In this document: positions 60,201 through 62,390 of the stretch, one piece after another
How positions within the stretch are numbered: position 1 is the first letter of the stretch
How the letters are laid out: each line of letters starts with the position of its first letter
NCBI RefSeq assembly: GCF_032062135.1
Contig: NC_092868.1
Span: forward strand, 48,961,163 to 49,025,162
Reading direction: 5' to 3'
Length of the DNA stretch: 64,000 nt
Origin: Pyxicephalus adspersus
Taxonomy: Eukaryota; Chordata; Amphibia; Anura; Pyxicephalidae
Translations under genes and position numbers: made by a program
Notes under the pieces: generated by a model
Databases searched by the model: none
The model's input: the letters and a program-made list of their open reading frames with translations, nothing else
What the model was told of the DNA's origin: nothing

Positions 60201-62390
60201 GGTTTAGTTCTGCTTTACCAATTCTTTAGCAGTTGCATATATAGGAAAAGGAATGAAAGCTGTTATAAATGCAGAGAGTTGCCAACTCATTACTGATGTC
60301 CATGATTTGGAATAGAATGACCAACTTTTACAGGTGCAGGTGTCCAGGCCATATAGTGTATGCACATGGAAATAGTCCTTACGCTCATTTCATATGGCAA
60401 CAAAAATGAAAATGCAGAAGCAACTATTAATAAACACCTTGATTAGGAATCCACTTTTAGCTGTAAAAGAAACTGTGCATTTTAGAATGGGCACTGCTAC
60501 AGCTTACAATCCTTCACCATCACTAGCCCTCCAAAGAAAAATGCCTTGTACACAAAATGTGAAATTATAATGTTTTCTGGTTATTTTTGTATCCCAGTTG
60601 GAGTTTTCCTTTAAACAAAACCATGTTGTTGGCAGCACACAAGCTGCATTATCACTCTGAAAAGGCCACAGAACGAAAAAAAAAAACGAATAACTCCTGC
60701 GGCCATCTCCAGCAAGGAAGGATTTTTTATGATTAAGCACAGGAATGATGTATGCCCTCACGGGTGATAAGGTAGGCTGGAAGGGGAACCTGCAATTACA
60801 TTTTATCAGTGTACATATAAAAGAAAATTAAGAACATTCATCTTTCATACGTGTTTTCTCTTTCTCGCCACTTCTGCGGTCTGATTAACACTGTGGTGCT
60901 TCATGTTTTTAGAGAATGATCAAGGGAGAAAAAAATAAATGTATAAACTGCACCAGGGTGGCTTATCGAGCGGTCAATAATGTGATAGGAGGCCCGGTGA
61001 AGTAAATTGAAAAATGAAAAAAAATGACACAGTATGTAAAGGTCTCCCGCAGTGTGGTGAGAGAAGTCATGTAAAGGAAAAGTGGAGGGAGAGTAGAGCA
61101 TGTTCAGTGAGCGGATATTATCAGTTTGTAAAGCCCAATGGAACGGTTGGTTTAAATCCAGTGAATGCATTCCAGCTGAAAACAGCGGTTGCTAAACTTT
61201 TGGACCTCACGGAGCACTAAACTCATCATTTTAAATGCTGCAGACTATTAATATTATTTTTAAAAAAAAGGATAAATACATTTGTAAAATAATGATCTTC
61301 CTAATGGTGCTGACAAGGACTCTGACTCATTGTCAGAGGCTCTGATTCATTGATCAGCTCACGGTTAAGTGAAGTATTACTATTGTTACTATTATCATTA
61401 GTTGTATTGTCTTTGGTATTACTAACGAAATACAAAATATTTGATTGCTTTTTCTAACTCATTATGGGTTTATTTCATTCTAATCTAAGACCAAGCAAGG
61501 AATGATAGTTATCAAAGTCAAACTATTTGAAGCCATTAAATATAACAGATAAAGAAAATACACAGCTAATTTCATACTTACCTAAAAGAGCATCTGAGAA
61601 AAAAACAAATAAAATAAAACAATCGGATGAGAATCTGTATTGGCGGAGCGGGGTGACTGTTGTAATGGTGGAAACAATACTGAAGCGTACGGCTCGGCAA
61701 CAGTTGCCTCATACAACTTAACACTACTCTGACGTCACGCTGCGCCTCCCTTGCAAAAAATTTATTAAAAAAAAAAATTTATTAGAATATTATTTTTGTT
61801 TTATTATTAATCCACATTTTTCTGTAAATCACCCAAATTCTCGCAGCGCATAAGGACACCCCTTTCATTTTGAGCTTGAAAAAAAAAAAAAAAACAAACC
61901 TACTACATTAAGTAGAACACCATGATAATAGGTTTGCAGATAATGTTAGGCTTTCTCATAAGCCAGCCCAGCATTACCTGCCTGTTTGTTGGTAGCACTG
62001 CATACCAGTAATATGTTTCAGCTTCTGTTAGTGGAGGGTAAAAGAGCGTAAAAAAAGCTAAACTGAAAGAACTTACAAAAGATGTCAGGGCAGAAAAAAA
62101 AAAGACAAAGAATGAAATTTTATTTTATAAAAATGTGCTTGCTTTGGGGGTCAAGCTGTTTTGGAATGCATTGATTCTATAGTAAAATCCCTTTAAGCAC
62201 GACCATCAGTAGGTTTATTCACAAGAACATATCAATGTGCTATATGATCAGATAATAAGTGAATAGCAAATAAAGTGAACCTCACATAAAATGGAAAAAA
62301 AGAATTGAGAATGAACTAAACTTACATTCACTTAGATCCTTAAAGGATGGATGTAAAAGTGCTCGAGGAGATCCGTGATAAAGATTTAAC
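1304..62390 (-). CDS. NPHP4: Nephrocystin-4 (partial; ten internal exons)
   Basis: This is the span of the spliced minus-strand gene: join of 62326-62390, 56135-56290, 52460-52596, 50239-50423, 49577-49697, 36654-36836, 34707-34836, 19252-19307, 17665-17790 and 1304-1449. Seen: every exon has AG/GT borders, all phases join, and the 1305-nt product is open. Family knowledge: nephrocystin-4 is a scaffold of about 1,400 residues at the ciliary transition zone and cell junctions, acting with NPHP1 and RPGRIP1L and linked to Hippo signalling through LATS1; its N-terminal half carries C2-like folds. The exons match roughly residues 150-590 of the human protein as I recall it, with blocks [51 protein letters not shown] and HAPIV. 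Upstream and downstream exons are outside the window. No frameshift or stop suggests decay, so it is very probably a functional gene. Confidence 0.95.
1808..1972. repeat. Foldback element, truncated copy
   Basis: Lacks the left end; retains GGGAGAACCTGGGT on one side and the inverted GGTTCTCCTATGATAGTCTA with terminal GAGAGCTTTATTAAATCAGG on the other. Belongs to the subtype with ATAGACTATCATGGGAGAACC in its arms. Confidence 0.7.
2330..2830. other. Unique stretch, possible conserved non-coding element
   Basis: Does not resemble any repeat family in the window and has fewer homopolymers than its surroundings. It holds TATGCAAAT, an octamer/POU-type site, and TTGCATATTATTTACATGC. Conservation is only suspected from sequence character. 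Confidence 0.25.
3299..3514. repeat. Foldback element (subtype 1)
   Basis: Starts CTGATTTATGAAAGCTCTCC and ends with its inverted counterpart ending GGAAAGCTTTCAACAGG. The arms carry ATACACTTTTATCAGTGAAGC and its inverse, so the whole element of about 215 bp can fold on itself. No coding capacity. Confidence 0.85.
3566..3760. repeat. Foldback element (subtype 2)
   Basis: Next to the previous copy. Arms carry AGACTGGAGAAGATAGACTA and the inverted TAGTCTATCTTCTCCAGTCT-type sequence, with degenerate ends TTTAATAAAGCTCTCC and GGAGAGCATTAAAAA. Confidence 0.8.
3790..4015 (+). repeat. Dispersed repeat, copy 1 of a pair
   Basis: Shares with 38690-38930 the landmarks CTCTTT..., GTCTACATG, GGATGGCATTTC-like, and a right end around GCCACCCCGTA. 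Diverged; class not recognised. Confidence 0.45.
5387..5590 (-). repeat. hAT-like element, end fragment duplicated beside a longer copy
   Basis: AAGGGTTTCCCAATGTTAAA, then CAGGTCC and GGTTGGCTGTCATGAA resemble 5848-5945 (AAGGGTTATCCAATGGTAAA ... GGTTGGCTGGCATGAA). Both contain the element end plus the same neighbouring sequence, so the flank seems to have been duplicated too. Confidence 0.55.
5600..5882 (-). repeat. hAT-like non-autonomous element (about 280 bp family)
   Basis: Begins CAGTATTTCTCAACC and ends ...TTAGAAAGGCTG. Internal landmarks are GACCACCACACTAATGTACT and GATCTTTTTGGCTATCTGTA. Flanking 8-mers CTCTAGAT and CTCCAGGC agree at five of eight bases, a weak trace of a target duplication. 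Other copies are at 6937, 18388, 20422, 28275, 47772 and 48895. Confidence 0.7.
6115..6700. other. Unique stretch with homeodomain-type cores
   Basis: No repeat similarity seen. The right part has TAGCTAATTGC and AACTAATTAAACTAACTAAA, dense TAAT cores, and is preceded by GTCAATTATTCATG. Could be a regulatory or conserved non-coding segment; this is inference. Confidence 0.25.
6937..7186 (+). repeat. hAT-like non-autonomous element
   Basis: Begins CAGCTTTTCCCAACC and keeps ACTATATCCACAGCTTACAG and the right part GGAGGAACCCTG, with a shortened right end. Opposite orientation to the copy at 5600. Confidence 0.7.
7440..7795 (+). repeat. TTAA-ended dispersed repeat
   Basis: Starts TTAAAGTGATACTAAT and ends GTACACTTTAA. 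Shared landmarks with other copies: TACTCACC, TTGATTGGCCAG, GGGAAGCCAGG, GCAATCAGGCA, GGGACATCGCCTGTCCCTTC, CTGATCACC. Other copies are at 12078, 12432 (interrupted), 31970, 33822, 43378 and 59922. The TTAA ends suggest a piggyBac- or Kolobok-type mobile element (inference). Confidence 0.7.
7850..8000 (+). repeat. hAT-like family 2, partial copy
   Basis: Shares CACCACCCAG, GGTACAGGGACTGCCACCCA and TCTACAGCTTTTTACCACCC with the copies at 10167, 37565 and 46651. A 20-30 bp internal stretch is repeated. Confidence 0.6.
7994..8045. repeat. (TA)n microsatellite
   Basis: About 50 nt of alternating TA with two interruptions, directly after the preceding repeat. Confidence 0.95.
8560..8750. repeat. 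Diverged MITE related to 49128-49335
   Basis: Shares with 49128-49335 the landmarks CTGTACACAC, CATTCTGT, AATGGAGATTGGAAGGG and GGCACCCTTCTGCACTCC. No coding capacity. Confidence 0.45.
10167..10333 (+). repeat. hAT-like family 2 element (short)
   Basis: Begins CAGGGTTCTCCCCAGCCCC and ends TTCTGGGTTAAGCACTG, so ends are roughly inverted (CAGTG.TT...CCCAG). Interior includes GGGGCTGCCACCCACCTACA. About 167 bp, non-coding. Confidence 0.65.
11093..11407 (+). mobile_element. hAT-like non-autonomous element with 8-bp target duplication
   Basis: Left end CAGTGGTCCCCTATC, right end GGTTGGGGACTCCTG; the inverted right end is CAGGAGTCCCCAACC. Flanking 8-mers are CTTTACTT (11085-11092) and CTCTACTT (11408-11415), seven of eight identical, which is the duplication length of hAT elements. 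The 315-bp body is CpG- and GC-rich, unlike its flanks, and encodes no transposase. Confidence 0.85.
12078..12400 (+). repeat. TTAA-ended dispersed repeat, copy 2
   Basis: Starts TTAAAGCAGAACTATA and ends in the region of ATTTCCCTTAA. Contains CATCTTGATTGGTCAGGAAG, AGGGGAAGCCAGGATC, GATCAGGCAGGTAGGAGGGA and GGGACATCACCTG, matching the family. Confidence 0.75.
12432..12995 (+). repeat. TTAA-ended dispersed repeat, copy 3, split by a MITE
   Basis: Left part 12432-12523 (AAAGGAAAACTAAACTG...), right part 12858-12995 (TTTCTTGATTGGCCAGACCA ... AATTCCACTTTAA). Rejoined in order, the two parts match the family layout; the intervening 326 bp is the MITE described next. Confidence 0.65.
12528..12853. 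mobile_element. TTAA-flanked MITE with three internal hairpins
   Basis: Flanked on both sides by TTAA (12524-12527 and 12854-12857). Terminal inverted repeat GCTGCGTACACAC at left and GTGTGTACGTAGC at right. Internal hairpins: TCGTTGGAAAGGATC with its exact inverse (12553-12588), TCGTCCATCGTCC with its inverse (about 12718-12767), and GATTTTTGCCCGATAAT with its near inverse (about 12788-12837). Middle part holds a G/C-rich AGGGGAGGGGCGGAGC run. No protein-coding capacity; TTAA target fits piggyBac- or Kolobok-type transposition (inference). Confidence 0.85.
14090..14800 (+). mobile_element. L2/Rex1-like LINE, 3' end with degenerate ORF2 C-terminus
   Basis: In frame from 14147 it reads [20 protein letters not shown], then a stretch ending [20 protein letters not shown]. 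The DYCN...LLSG.P ... LHWLP..RI.FK pattern is the typical C-terminal end of L2/CR1/Rex1-type LINE reverse transcriptase proteins. The frame then breaks and runs into a 3' tail (CAGCGCTGCGTAATATG ... CTATATAAATCCTGTTAATA) and AT-rich triplets. The same family lies inverted at 63556-64000. Non-functional 5'-truncated copy. Confidence 0.85.
14913..15457 (+). repeat. Nearly perfect 272-bp tandem duplication
   Basis: Copy 1 is 14913-15184, copy 2 is 15185-15457. By eye they differ only in the length of one A run (six versus seven A, near 15091 and 15363). Neither copy encodes anything recognised. Could be a recent duplication, a polymorphism or an assembly error. Confidence 0.95.
15535..16385 (+). 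repeat. Long purine tract (A-rich GAA type)
   Basis: About 850 nt mostly of A and G on the plus strand, non-periodic, with AAAAAG and GAAGAA runs. The opposite strand gives long Phe/Ser/Leu frames that are composition artefacts. Confidence 0.9.
16395..16700. other. Unique stretch after the purine tract
   Basis: Balanced composition, several CpG (ATTACGCGGAG, GAGCGCATACGCC), and an inverted CTAATGTACCATTAG. No repeat match in the window. Possible conserved non-coding segment (inference). Confidence 0.25.
17665..17790 (-). CDS. NPHP4: NPHP4 exon (126 nt, 42 codons, phase 0-0)
   Basis: Acceptor TTTTTACTGTAG, donor GTAAGC. It reads [20 protein letters not shown], then [18 protein letters not shown] and MSHA. 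LSISQL is identical to human, and the rest is the Ser/Pro/Gln-rich linker with a similar length. Skipping would keep the frame. Confidence 0.9.
18388..18640 (+). repeat. hAT-like non-autonomous element
   Basis: Starts near CAGCCTTTCACAAC and carries GGGGGAACCCTTAAAAATAC, TATAATTACCATATTCACA and TGGTGGTCAAGGGGACGAATG. More diverged at its right end. Confidence 0.65.
18663..18866. repeat. Foldback element (subtype 2)
   Basis: Ends GGCCTGGTTTATAAAAGCTC and GAGCTTTAATAAATAAGGCC; arms carry ATAGACTATCATGGCAGAGCC and GGTTCTCCCATGATAGTCTA. About 204 bp. Confidence 0.85.
19252..19307 (-). CDS. NPHP4: NPHP4 small linker exon (56 nt)
   Basis: Found by phase: the 130-nt exon ends one base into a codon and the 126-nt exon starts in phase 0, so a bridging exon was required. 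This stretch has an acceptor (T23 then AG) and a donor GTAAGT, and its 56 nt are two bases plus 18 codons: [18 protein letters not shown]. The order VP, VNLQES, LGPA echoes human VPRVLAAPQNSPVGPG just before LSISQL. It is part of the disordered linker, so similarity is low; the phase and splice sites are the main support. Confidence 0.82.
19310..19355 (-). promoter_or_regulatory. Splice acceptor tract: T23 preceded by (TA)n
   Basis: Plus strand has 23 A in a row (19310-19332) followed by TATATATATA. On the sense strand this is the pyrimidine tract of the 56-nt exon, an uninterrupted T run ending in AG. Confidence 0.8.
20422..20688 (-). repeat. hAT-like non-autonomous element
   Basis: Begins CAGTTCTTTTCAACC and ends GAGAAAGGCTG. 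Carries CTTGAGCAATGAGCAATCTG and GACCACCACATTAATCCACT of the family. Confidence 0.7.
21906..21980 (+). repeat. Short dispersed repeat, copy 1
   Basis: CTCAACTTAACCTAAATCT and ATGCAAATCATTTGGCAGG are shared with 25888-25955. The pair contains an ATGCAAAT octamer. Class unknown. Confidence 0.6.
23221..23685. repeat. Inverted-end dispersed repeat
   Basis: Left end GGTAGTCCCTGGATTGCATA on the plus strand; right end GGTAGTCCCCGGGATAGGGA on the minus strand, so ends are inverted. The right part is CpG- and GC-rich. The overlapping frames on both strands near 23479-23841 are not genes. Similar GTAGTCCC sequences are common in amphibian genomes as I recall. Confidence 0.5.
24755..25250 (+). repeat. 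Degenerate minisatellite, unit about 60 bp
   Basis: Around eight variant units near CTCATAATGGGCACAGCAGG ... CAGGAACTCAGCACAGGGAT, recurring near 24756, 24817, 24876, 24975, 25037, 25097, 25139 and 25195. Frames across it are artefacts. Confidence 0.75.
25888..25955 (+). repeat. Short dispersed repeat, copy 2
   Basis: Matches 21906-21980 through CTGAACTTAACCTAAATCTA and ATGCAAATCATTTGGCAGG. Confidence 0.6.
26594..26811. repeat. Foldback element, disrupted copy
   Basis: Left end GGGCCTGATTTAAATAAAG, inverted arm AGGTTCTCCTATTATAGTGT and right part TTTTGGAGATTGTCTTGGCCCC. A separate end piece, GAAGAGCTTTAATAAATCAG, lies at 26911-26931, so the right end may have been displaced or come from another copy. 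Confidence 0.7.
27226..27292. repeat. (TA)n microsatellite
   Basis: About 46 nt of pure alternating TA followed by imperfect TATCT units. Confidence 0.95.
27330..27554. repeat. Foldback element (subtype 1)
   Basis: Ends GGCCTGATTTATTAAAGCCC and GAGAGCTTTATTAAATTAGGCC with internal ATACACTTTCATCAG and inverted CACTAATGAAAGTATATCC. About 225 bp, one of the most complete copies. Confidence 0.9.
28275..28544 (+). mobile_element. hAT-like non-autonomous element with target duplication trace
   Basis: Begins CAGCTTTTCTGGATC and ends GGTTGGGAAACGCTG, giving CAGCGTTTCCCAACC when inverted. Flanking 8-mers GTATAGAG and ATATACAG agree at six of eight bases. The 270-bp body has no coding capacity. Confidence 0.75.
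29350..29563. repeat. Foldback element (subtype 1)
   Basis: Ends CCTGATTTATTAAAGCTCTCC and GGAGAGCTTTATTAAAGCAGG; arms ATCAGTGAAGCTGGATGATCC and GGATCACCAGGTTCACTGAT. Confidence 0.9.
29620..30850 (+). repeat. Degenerate minisatellite, unit about 60 bp, over 1.2 kb
   Basis: Variant units around CCATCAGCACCATGGACA ... GCATATGCTACCTCTTCTTA, recurring near 29694, 29803, 29895, 29946, 30213, 30425, 30566, 30627 and 30810. Small frames in it are not genes. Confidence 0.7.
31189..31410. repeat. Foldback element (subtype 1)
   Basis: Ends GCCTGATTTAATAAAGCTCT and GAGAGCTTTAATAAATCAGT; arms AGGATACACTTTCATCAGTG and its inverse CACTGATGGAAGTGTATCCT. About 222 bp. Confidence 0.9.
31970..32310 (+). repeat. 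TTAA-ended dispersed repeat, copy 4
   Basis: TTAAAGGGGAACTAAATCC at left; family landmarks AACTCACCTGTC, GGGGAGGCCGGGATGTGCCA, CAGCTCAGCAATTTTGGCAG, AATCAGGCAGGCGAG and CTGCCTGATCCCAAATTTCC. Confidence 0.7.
33822..34148 (-). repeat. TTAA-ended dispersed repeat, copy 5 (inverted)
   Basis: Right end GGGGTTTAGTTCTGCTT is the inverted family start; also CCTGATTGCTCCAGGTTTC, AGGATATCTGGCATTCCC and a GATTGGAAGAAGAAAGC purine stretch equal to the inverted CTTCTTC segment. Confidence 0.65.
34310..34328 (+). repeat. C19 homopolymer
   Basis: Nineteen C in a row just after CCCGCA. Length is likely uncertain in any sequencing. Confidence 0.9.
34707..34836 (-). CDS. NPHP4: NPHP4 exon (130 nt)
   Basis: Acceptor GTCCAAGCAG, donor GTAATT. 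It encodes [20 protein letters not shown], then [20 protein letters not shown] and LGN plus one base. It follows human VKQVESGTLRFQFSLGSE well at the start; the second half is a poorly conserved hydrophilic linker that is proline-rich in mammals. The leftover G joins CA of the next exon to make Ala. Confidence 0.93.
34837..36653. other. NPHP4 intron of 1.8 kb
   Basis: Mostly unique sequence; the right part (36240-36540) is a repeat also found at 47112-47335. No gene. Confidence 0.7.
36240..36540 (+). repeat. Dispersed repeat, copy 1 of a pair
   Basis: GATTGAGCAATCC, CAGCTGGCACCTTGCCA and GGCCAGTGTGAACATAG match the inverted sequence of 47112-47335 (GGGATCGCTCAATCCC, GGCTGGCAAGGTGCCGGG, ATGTTCACAATGGCC). 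Confidence 0.65.
36654..36836 (-). CDS. NPHP4: NPHP4 exon (183 nt, 61 codons, phase 0-0)
   Basis: Acceptor CCAATGTTCTAG, donor GTAAAG. It reads [20 protein letters not shown], then [20 protein letters not shown], then [21 protein letters not shown]. The human counterpart has SLSNLACMHMVRWAVWNP, VTLPLQGG, PNPS and LVYKVP. Junction length with the upstream exon equals human (29 residues from VF to RW in both). Because it is in-frame at both ends, skipping it would not shift the frame. Confidence 0.95.
37100..37330. other. Unique stretch, possible conserved element
   Basis: Contains GTGATAAAGCAGCAG, an inverted TTTCATTCGTGAAATGAA (a 9-bp palindrome arm), and GTATAAATGAAAACAATTAC. No repeat match. 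Confidence 0.2.
37565..37737 (-). repeat. hAT-like family 2 element
   Basis: Begins CAGTGTTCTTCCCAG and ends GGGGCTGGGTAAAACACTG, a clear 15-bp imperfect inverted repeat. About 173 bp, inverted relative to the copy at 10167. Confidence 0.75.
38690..38930 (+). repeat. Dispersed repeat, copy 2 of a pair
   Basis: Related to 3790-4015 through CTCTTTGCC, GTCTACATGTATTTCAACA, GGATGGCATTTC and CACCCCGTAACAAGTG. Confidence 0.45.
39702..39876 (-). mobile_element. Tc1-like transposon, 3' end remnant
   Basis: Left end TACACTAATCAACCGAAACA then TTAAAACCACCTGCCTAACA is the inverted right terminus of a Tc1-like element known in fishes and frogs (consensus from memory: TAATGTTATGGCTGATCGGT). The next 130 nt, ending ATGTTAGCAGCAGATC, are the inverted C-terminal end of its transposase gene. 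Only the last part survives; not functional. Confidence 0.75.
39890..40095. other. Unique stretch, possible conserved element
   Basis: CpG-containing unique DNA (CACGTTCGTCGGTCCGC) with TTCTACTGAAGAGATTTA and GTATAATGAATTGG; no repeat similarity. Confidence 0.2.
40190..40545. other. Candidate conserved non-coding element
   Basis: Unique DNA free of low-complexity runs, with AATCAATCAATGATC (PBX-type cores), TAAATATGCAATTTTC, CTCAATTAATTTCACTCC and CCAAGTTAATC. Its texture resembles vertebrate conserved non-coding elements; conservation is not shown. Confidence 0.3.
41100..41530 (+). repeat. CT-rich, GC-rich degenerate repeat
   Basis: Recurrent CCTGCTTGCTGCC, CACCT, GACCTCAGCCTGTT and related phrases with a richer GC content than the flanks. 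May be part of an old retroelement or minisatellite; not identified. Frames across it are not believed. Confidence 0.4.
41870..42265. other. Candidate conserved non-coding element
   Basis: Unique DNA with several TAAT cores: GAACTTAATTATTTATATGA, CAAATTAATCGTCTGACAG and GGAATTAATATTTATATAGG. No repeat similarity. Inference only. Confidence 0.3.
42550..42738 (-). repeat. Partial copy of the TTAA MITE
   Basis: Carries GACGATGGATGACGAACGAT, AGCAGGGTGCCGCTCC, GTTGGAAAGGATTGTGAAAG and ends GTGTGTACCCAGCTTTAG, matching 12528-12853 in inverted order. About half of the element is deleted. Confidence 0.7.
42950..43290 (+). repeat. Degenerate CT-rich minisatellite
   Basis: Repeating TTAGCAGCTCAGCTCTCCCT-like units (about 45-55 bp), including a C13 run near 43034. 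Six or seven diverged units. Confidence 0.6.
43378..43675 (+). repeat. TTAA-ended dispersed repeat, copy 6
   Basis: GCAGGGGAAGCCGGGATGTG, CAGCTCAGCAAATTTTGACA, GCTATCAGGCAGG, AGAAGGGACATTGCATGTC, CTGCCTGATGCC and the end GTCCACTTTAA. Confidence 0.75.
46651..46850 (+). repeat. hAT-like family 2 element
   Basis: Begins CAGGGCTTTCCCCAG and ends GGGGCTGGTGAGCACAGTG. Interior includes TCACAATACAGGGGTCACTA. About 200 bp. Confidence 0.65.
47112..47335 (-). repeat. Dispersed repeat, copy 2 of a pair
   Basis: Inverted relative of 36240-36540; starts ATGTTCACAATGGCCACG. Confidence 0.65.
47772..48049 (+). mobile_element. hAT-like non-autonomous element with target duplication trace
   Basis: Begins CAGCTTTTCATGACC and ends GGTTGAGGAACTTTG. 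Flanking 8-mers ATCCAAGC and ATCTAATC agree at six of eight. Interior matches the family (AAGAATGTCACCCTTACAGA). Confidence 0.75.
48895..49125 (-). repeat. hAT-like element, truncated
   Basis: Lacks the CAG start; begins AGAGTTTCTTGAGCAATGAG and runs to TTAAAAATGTCAAGAAACACTG. Confidence 0.7.
49128..49335. repeat. Diverged MITE
   Basis: Shares CTGTACACACAG, CATTCTGTTAAAT and GCGGCACCCTGCGGTACTCC with 8560-8750, and the GCACCCTGC block with the TTAA MITE. Confidence 0.5.
49577..49697 (-). CDS. NPHP4: NPHP4 exon (121 nt)
   Basis: Acceptor TTTTCTCCCTAG, donor GTAGTG, which is weaker than the other donors. It encodes [18 protein letters not shown], then [20 protein letters not shown] and GK. 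ALVLRSR, RLPEMV and IIF.LEYVF match human NPHP4 closely. This looks like a beta-strand-rich segment of a C2-like fold (inference from family). The intron to the preceding exon is only 541 nt, the shortest in the window. Confidence 0.95.
49698..50238. other. NPHP4 intron of 541 nt
   Basis: Short AT-rich intron between the 185- and 121-nt exons. Nothing else seen. Confidence 0.85.
50239..50423 (-). CDS. NPHP4: NPHP4 exon (185 nt) behind a very long pyrimidine tract
   Basis: Acceptor CACATTCTAG, donor GTATGT. It reads [20 protein letters not shown], then [20 protein letters not shown], then a basic Ser/Gln-rich tail ([12 protein letters not shown]). The human stretch [26 protein letters not shown] aligns with no gap. 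The exon starts in phase 0 and ends two bases into a Ser codon completed by the next exon. About 760 nt of pyrimidine-rich sequence on the sense strand lies directly upstream. A long open frame crosses this exon in another frame, but only this frame fits the family and the phases. Confidence 0.93.
50425..51185 (+). repeat. Long purine tract abutting a splice acceptor
   Basis: About 760 nt dominated by GAGA, GAAAGA and AGAATGAGAAAG on the plus strand. On the sense strand it is a pyrimidine tract that ends at the acceptor CATTCTAG of the 50239-50423 exon. Long frames on the minus strand are low-complexity. Confidence 0.9.
51961..52077. repeat. Long hairpin (52- and 53-nt arms, 12-nt loop)
   Basis: Left arm 51961-52012, right arm 52025-52077, loop 52013-52024. 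The arms pair with three mismatches and one extra base; the core GCATTTTCCATGCAAA pairs with TTTGCATGGAAAATGC. Could be a pre-miRNA-like foldback or a small MITE; no known miRNA recognised. Confidence 0.8.
52225..52296. repeat. hAT-type end fragment
   Basis: TACGGCCCCCCCGGCAATCT and AAGTTTGAGGACCCCTGG resemble the terminus of vertebrate hAT elements. Only one end is present. Confidence 0.5.
52460..52596 (-). CDS. NPHP4: NPHP4 exon (137 nt)
   Basis: Acceptor TATTCTTCTGTAG, donor GTAAGT after CCTAGG. It reads [16 protein letters not shown], then [19 protein letters not shown] and [10 protein letters not shown], ending in phase 0. [11 protein letters not shown] is identical to the human motif and is the best anchor in this part of the gene. 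The TTG inside the exon is an internal Leu codon, not a translation start. Confidence 0.95.
52985..53775 (-). mobile_element. CR1 LINE, 3' end with broken ORF2
   Basis: Minus strand reads, in several frames, [20 protein letters not shown], then [22 protein letters not shown] sequence, then [20 protein letters not shown] and [20 protein letters not shown]. These are the classic C-terminal blocks of CR1 reverse transcriptase proteins. Stops and frameshifts separate them; the copy is 5'-truncated and dead. The 3' UTR follows at 52985-53020. Confidence 0.9.
53955..54375. other. Candidate conserved non-coding element
   Basis: Unique DNA between repeats, with GCATGTTAATTGTGTATTTG, AAGAAATTAATGAACTCGC and CAATTATTCATTTATATTCC. 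No repeat similarity. Inference only. Confidence 0.3.
54720..55535 (+). repeat. Minisatellite, unit about 35 bp
   Basis: Roughly 20 units of GCATTTCTCAGCTGACCACC then AATATGAGGGG, most regular at 54860-55060 and more diverged to the right. Frames across it are artefacts. Confidence 0.9.
56135..56290 (-). CDS. NPHP4: NPHP4 exon (156 nt)
   Basis: Acceptor GTTTTCTTGCAG, donor GTGAGC. It encodes [16 protein letters not shown], then a segment with [20 protein letters not shown], ending RDDT plus one base of Gly. The human protein has [17 protein letters not shown] and IPGLL at matching spacing. The split Gly codon is completed by GG of the next exon to give TGDILKKP, equivalent to human SGDALRKP. 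The region lies in the N-terminal half that in human NPHP4 is predicted to form C2-like folds; no catalytic residues are expected in this scaffold. Confidence 0.95.
56813..56999. repeat. Foldback element (subtype 2)
   Basis: Ends CCCTGATTTATTAAAGCTCC and CAGCTTTAATAAATCAGACC; arms GGTAGACTATCATGG and CCATGATAGTCTATC. Confidence 0.9.
58110..58604 (+). mobile_element. hAT-type remnant
   Basis: Starts CAGGGTTGTCAAACACTGG and near its right end has TTTGAGTTGACCACTTCCTTG, a degenerate inverse. Interior GGCCCTCGACTTGGTCTAAG and TCTGTCCCTCAAGGTCC are typical of this vertebrate type. No coding capacity remains. Confidence 0.6.
58778..58930. repeat. Foldback element (subtype 1), truncated
   Basis: GTAGAGAATACACTTTCATC, AGTGAAGCTGGATCATGC and the inverted ATTCCAGGTTTGCTGGATCA; the right end is missing. 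Confidence 0.8.
59318..59560 (-). mobile_element. CR1 LINE, 3' UTR fragment
   Basis: CATCAAGTTCAACCAATACG, then TGATTCCATGAGGCAATCGG and TACCCAGTTAAATTATGTGC; the last two match the 3' part of the CR1 copy at 52985 (TGATTCCGTGACTCAATCAG, CCCAGTTAAATTCTGTGC). Confidence 0.75.
59583..60361 (+). mobile_element. Tc1-like element, internally deleted and split by another repeat
   Basis: Left end TGCACTATATAGCCAAAAGC, right end GGCCATATAGTGTATGC (inverted: GCATACACTATATGGCC). The plus strand keeps transposase C-terminal sequence, such as AGAGCCCTGACCTC and GCAAGCCAGGCCTTCTC, with stops and shifts. A TTAA-ended repeat (59922-60222) sits inside it; on the far side the element resumes with GAAAGCTGTTATAAATGCAG. 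Not functional. Confidence 0.8.
59922..60222 (-). repeat. TTAA-ended dispersed repeat, copy 7 (inverted, nested)
   Basis: Ends CAGGTTTAGTTCTGCTTT; holds ATTGCAGAAAAAGACAGCCA, TTGCAAGGGTTACCCAGCAA and CACAGCCAATCCAGGAAG, inverted family landmarks. It interrupts the Tc1-like element. Confidence 0.7.
60850..61180. other. Unique stretch, possible conserved element
   Basis: CpG-containing unique DNA (TTATCGAGCGGTCAATAATG, GAGCGGATATTATCAG) without repeat similarity. Followed at 61183-61215 by CAGCGGTTGCTAAACTTTTG, which looks like a hAT-type end. Confidence 0.2.
61730..61737. promoter_or_regulatory. Perfect CRE palindrome TGACGTCA
   Basis: TGACGTCA within a small CpG-rich patch (61640-61755). 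A single 8-mer can arise by chance; no promoter is shown. Confidence 0.25.
62326..62390 (-). CDS. NPHP4: NPHP4 exon (65 nt), first one in the window
   Basis: Reads [21 protein letters not shown] between acceptor CTCTTTTAG and donor GTAAGT. It begins with one base completing an upstream codon and ends with one base of the next. The match to the human stretch LRLYHGTPRALLHP is clear. The T left at the 3' end joins TG of the next exon to make Leu just before NRHMTLIE, which confirms the junction. The preceding exon is not in 62391-64000, so the intron runs past the window edge. Confidence 0.9.

Larger units (their letters stand above)
56291..62325. other. NPHP4 intron of 6.0 kb
   Basis: Holds foldback copies (56.8, 58.8 kb), a hAT-like remnant (58.1 kb), a CR1 3' end (59.3 kb), a split Tc1 element (59.6-60.4 kb) and mostly unique DNA at 57.0-58.1 and 60.4-62.3 kb. 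Confidence 0.75.
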
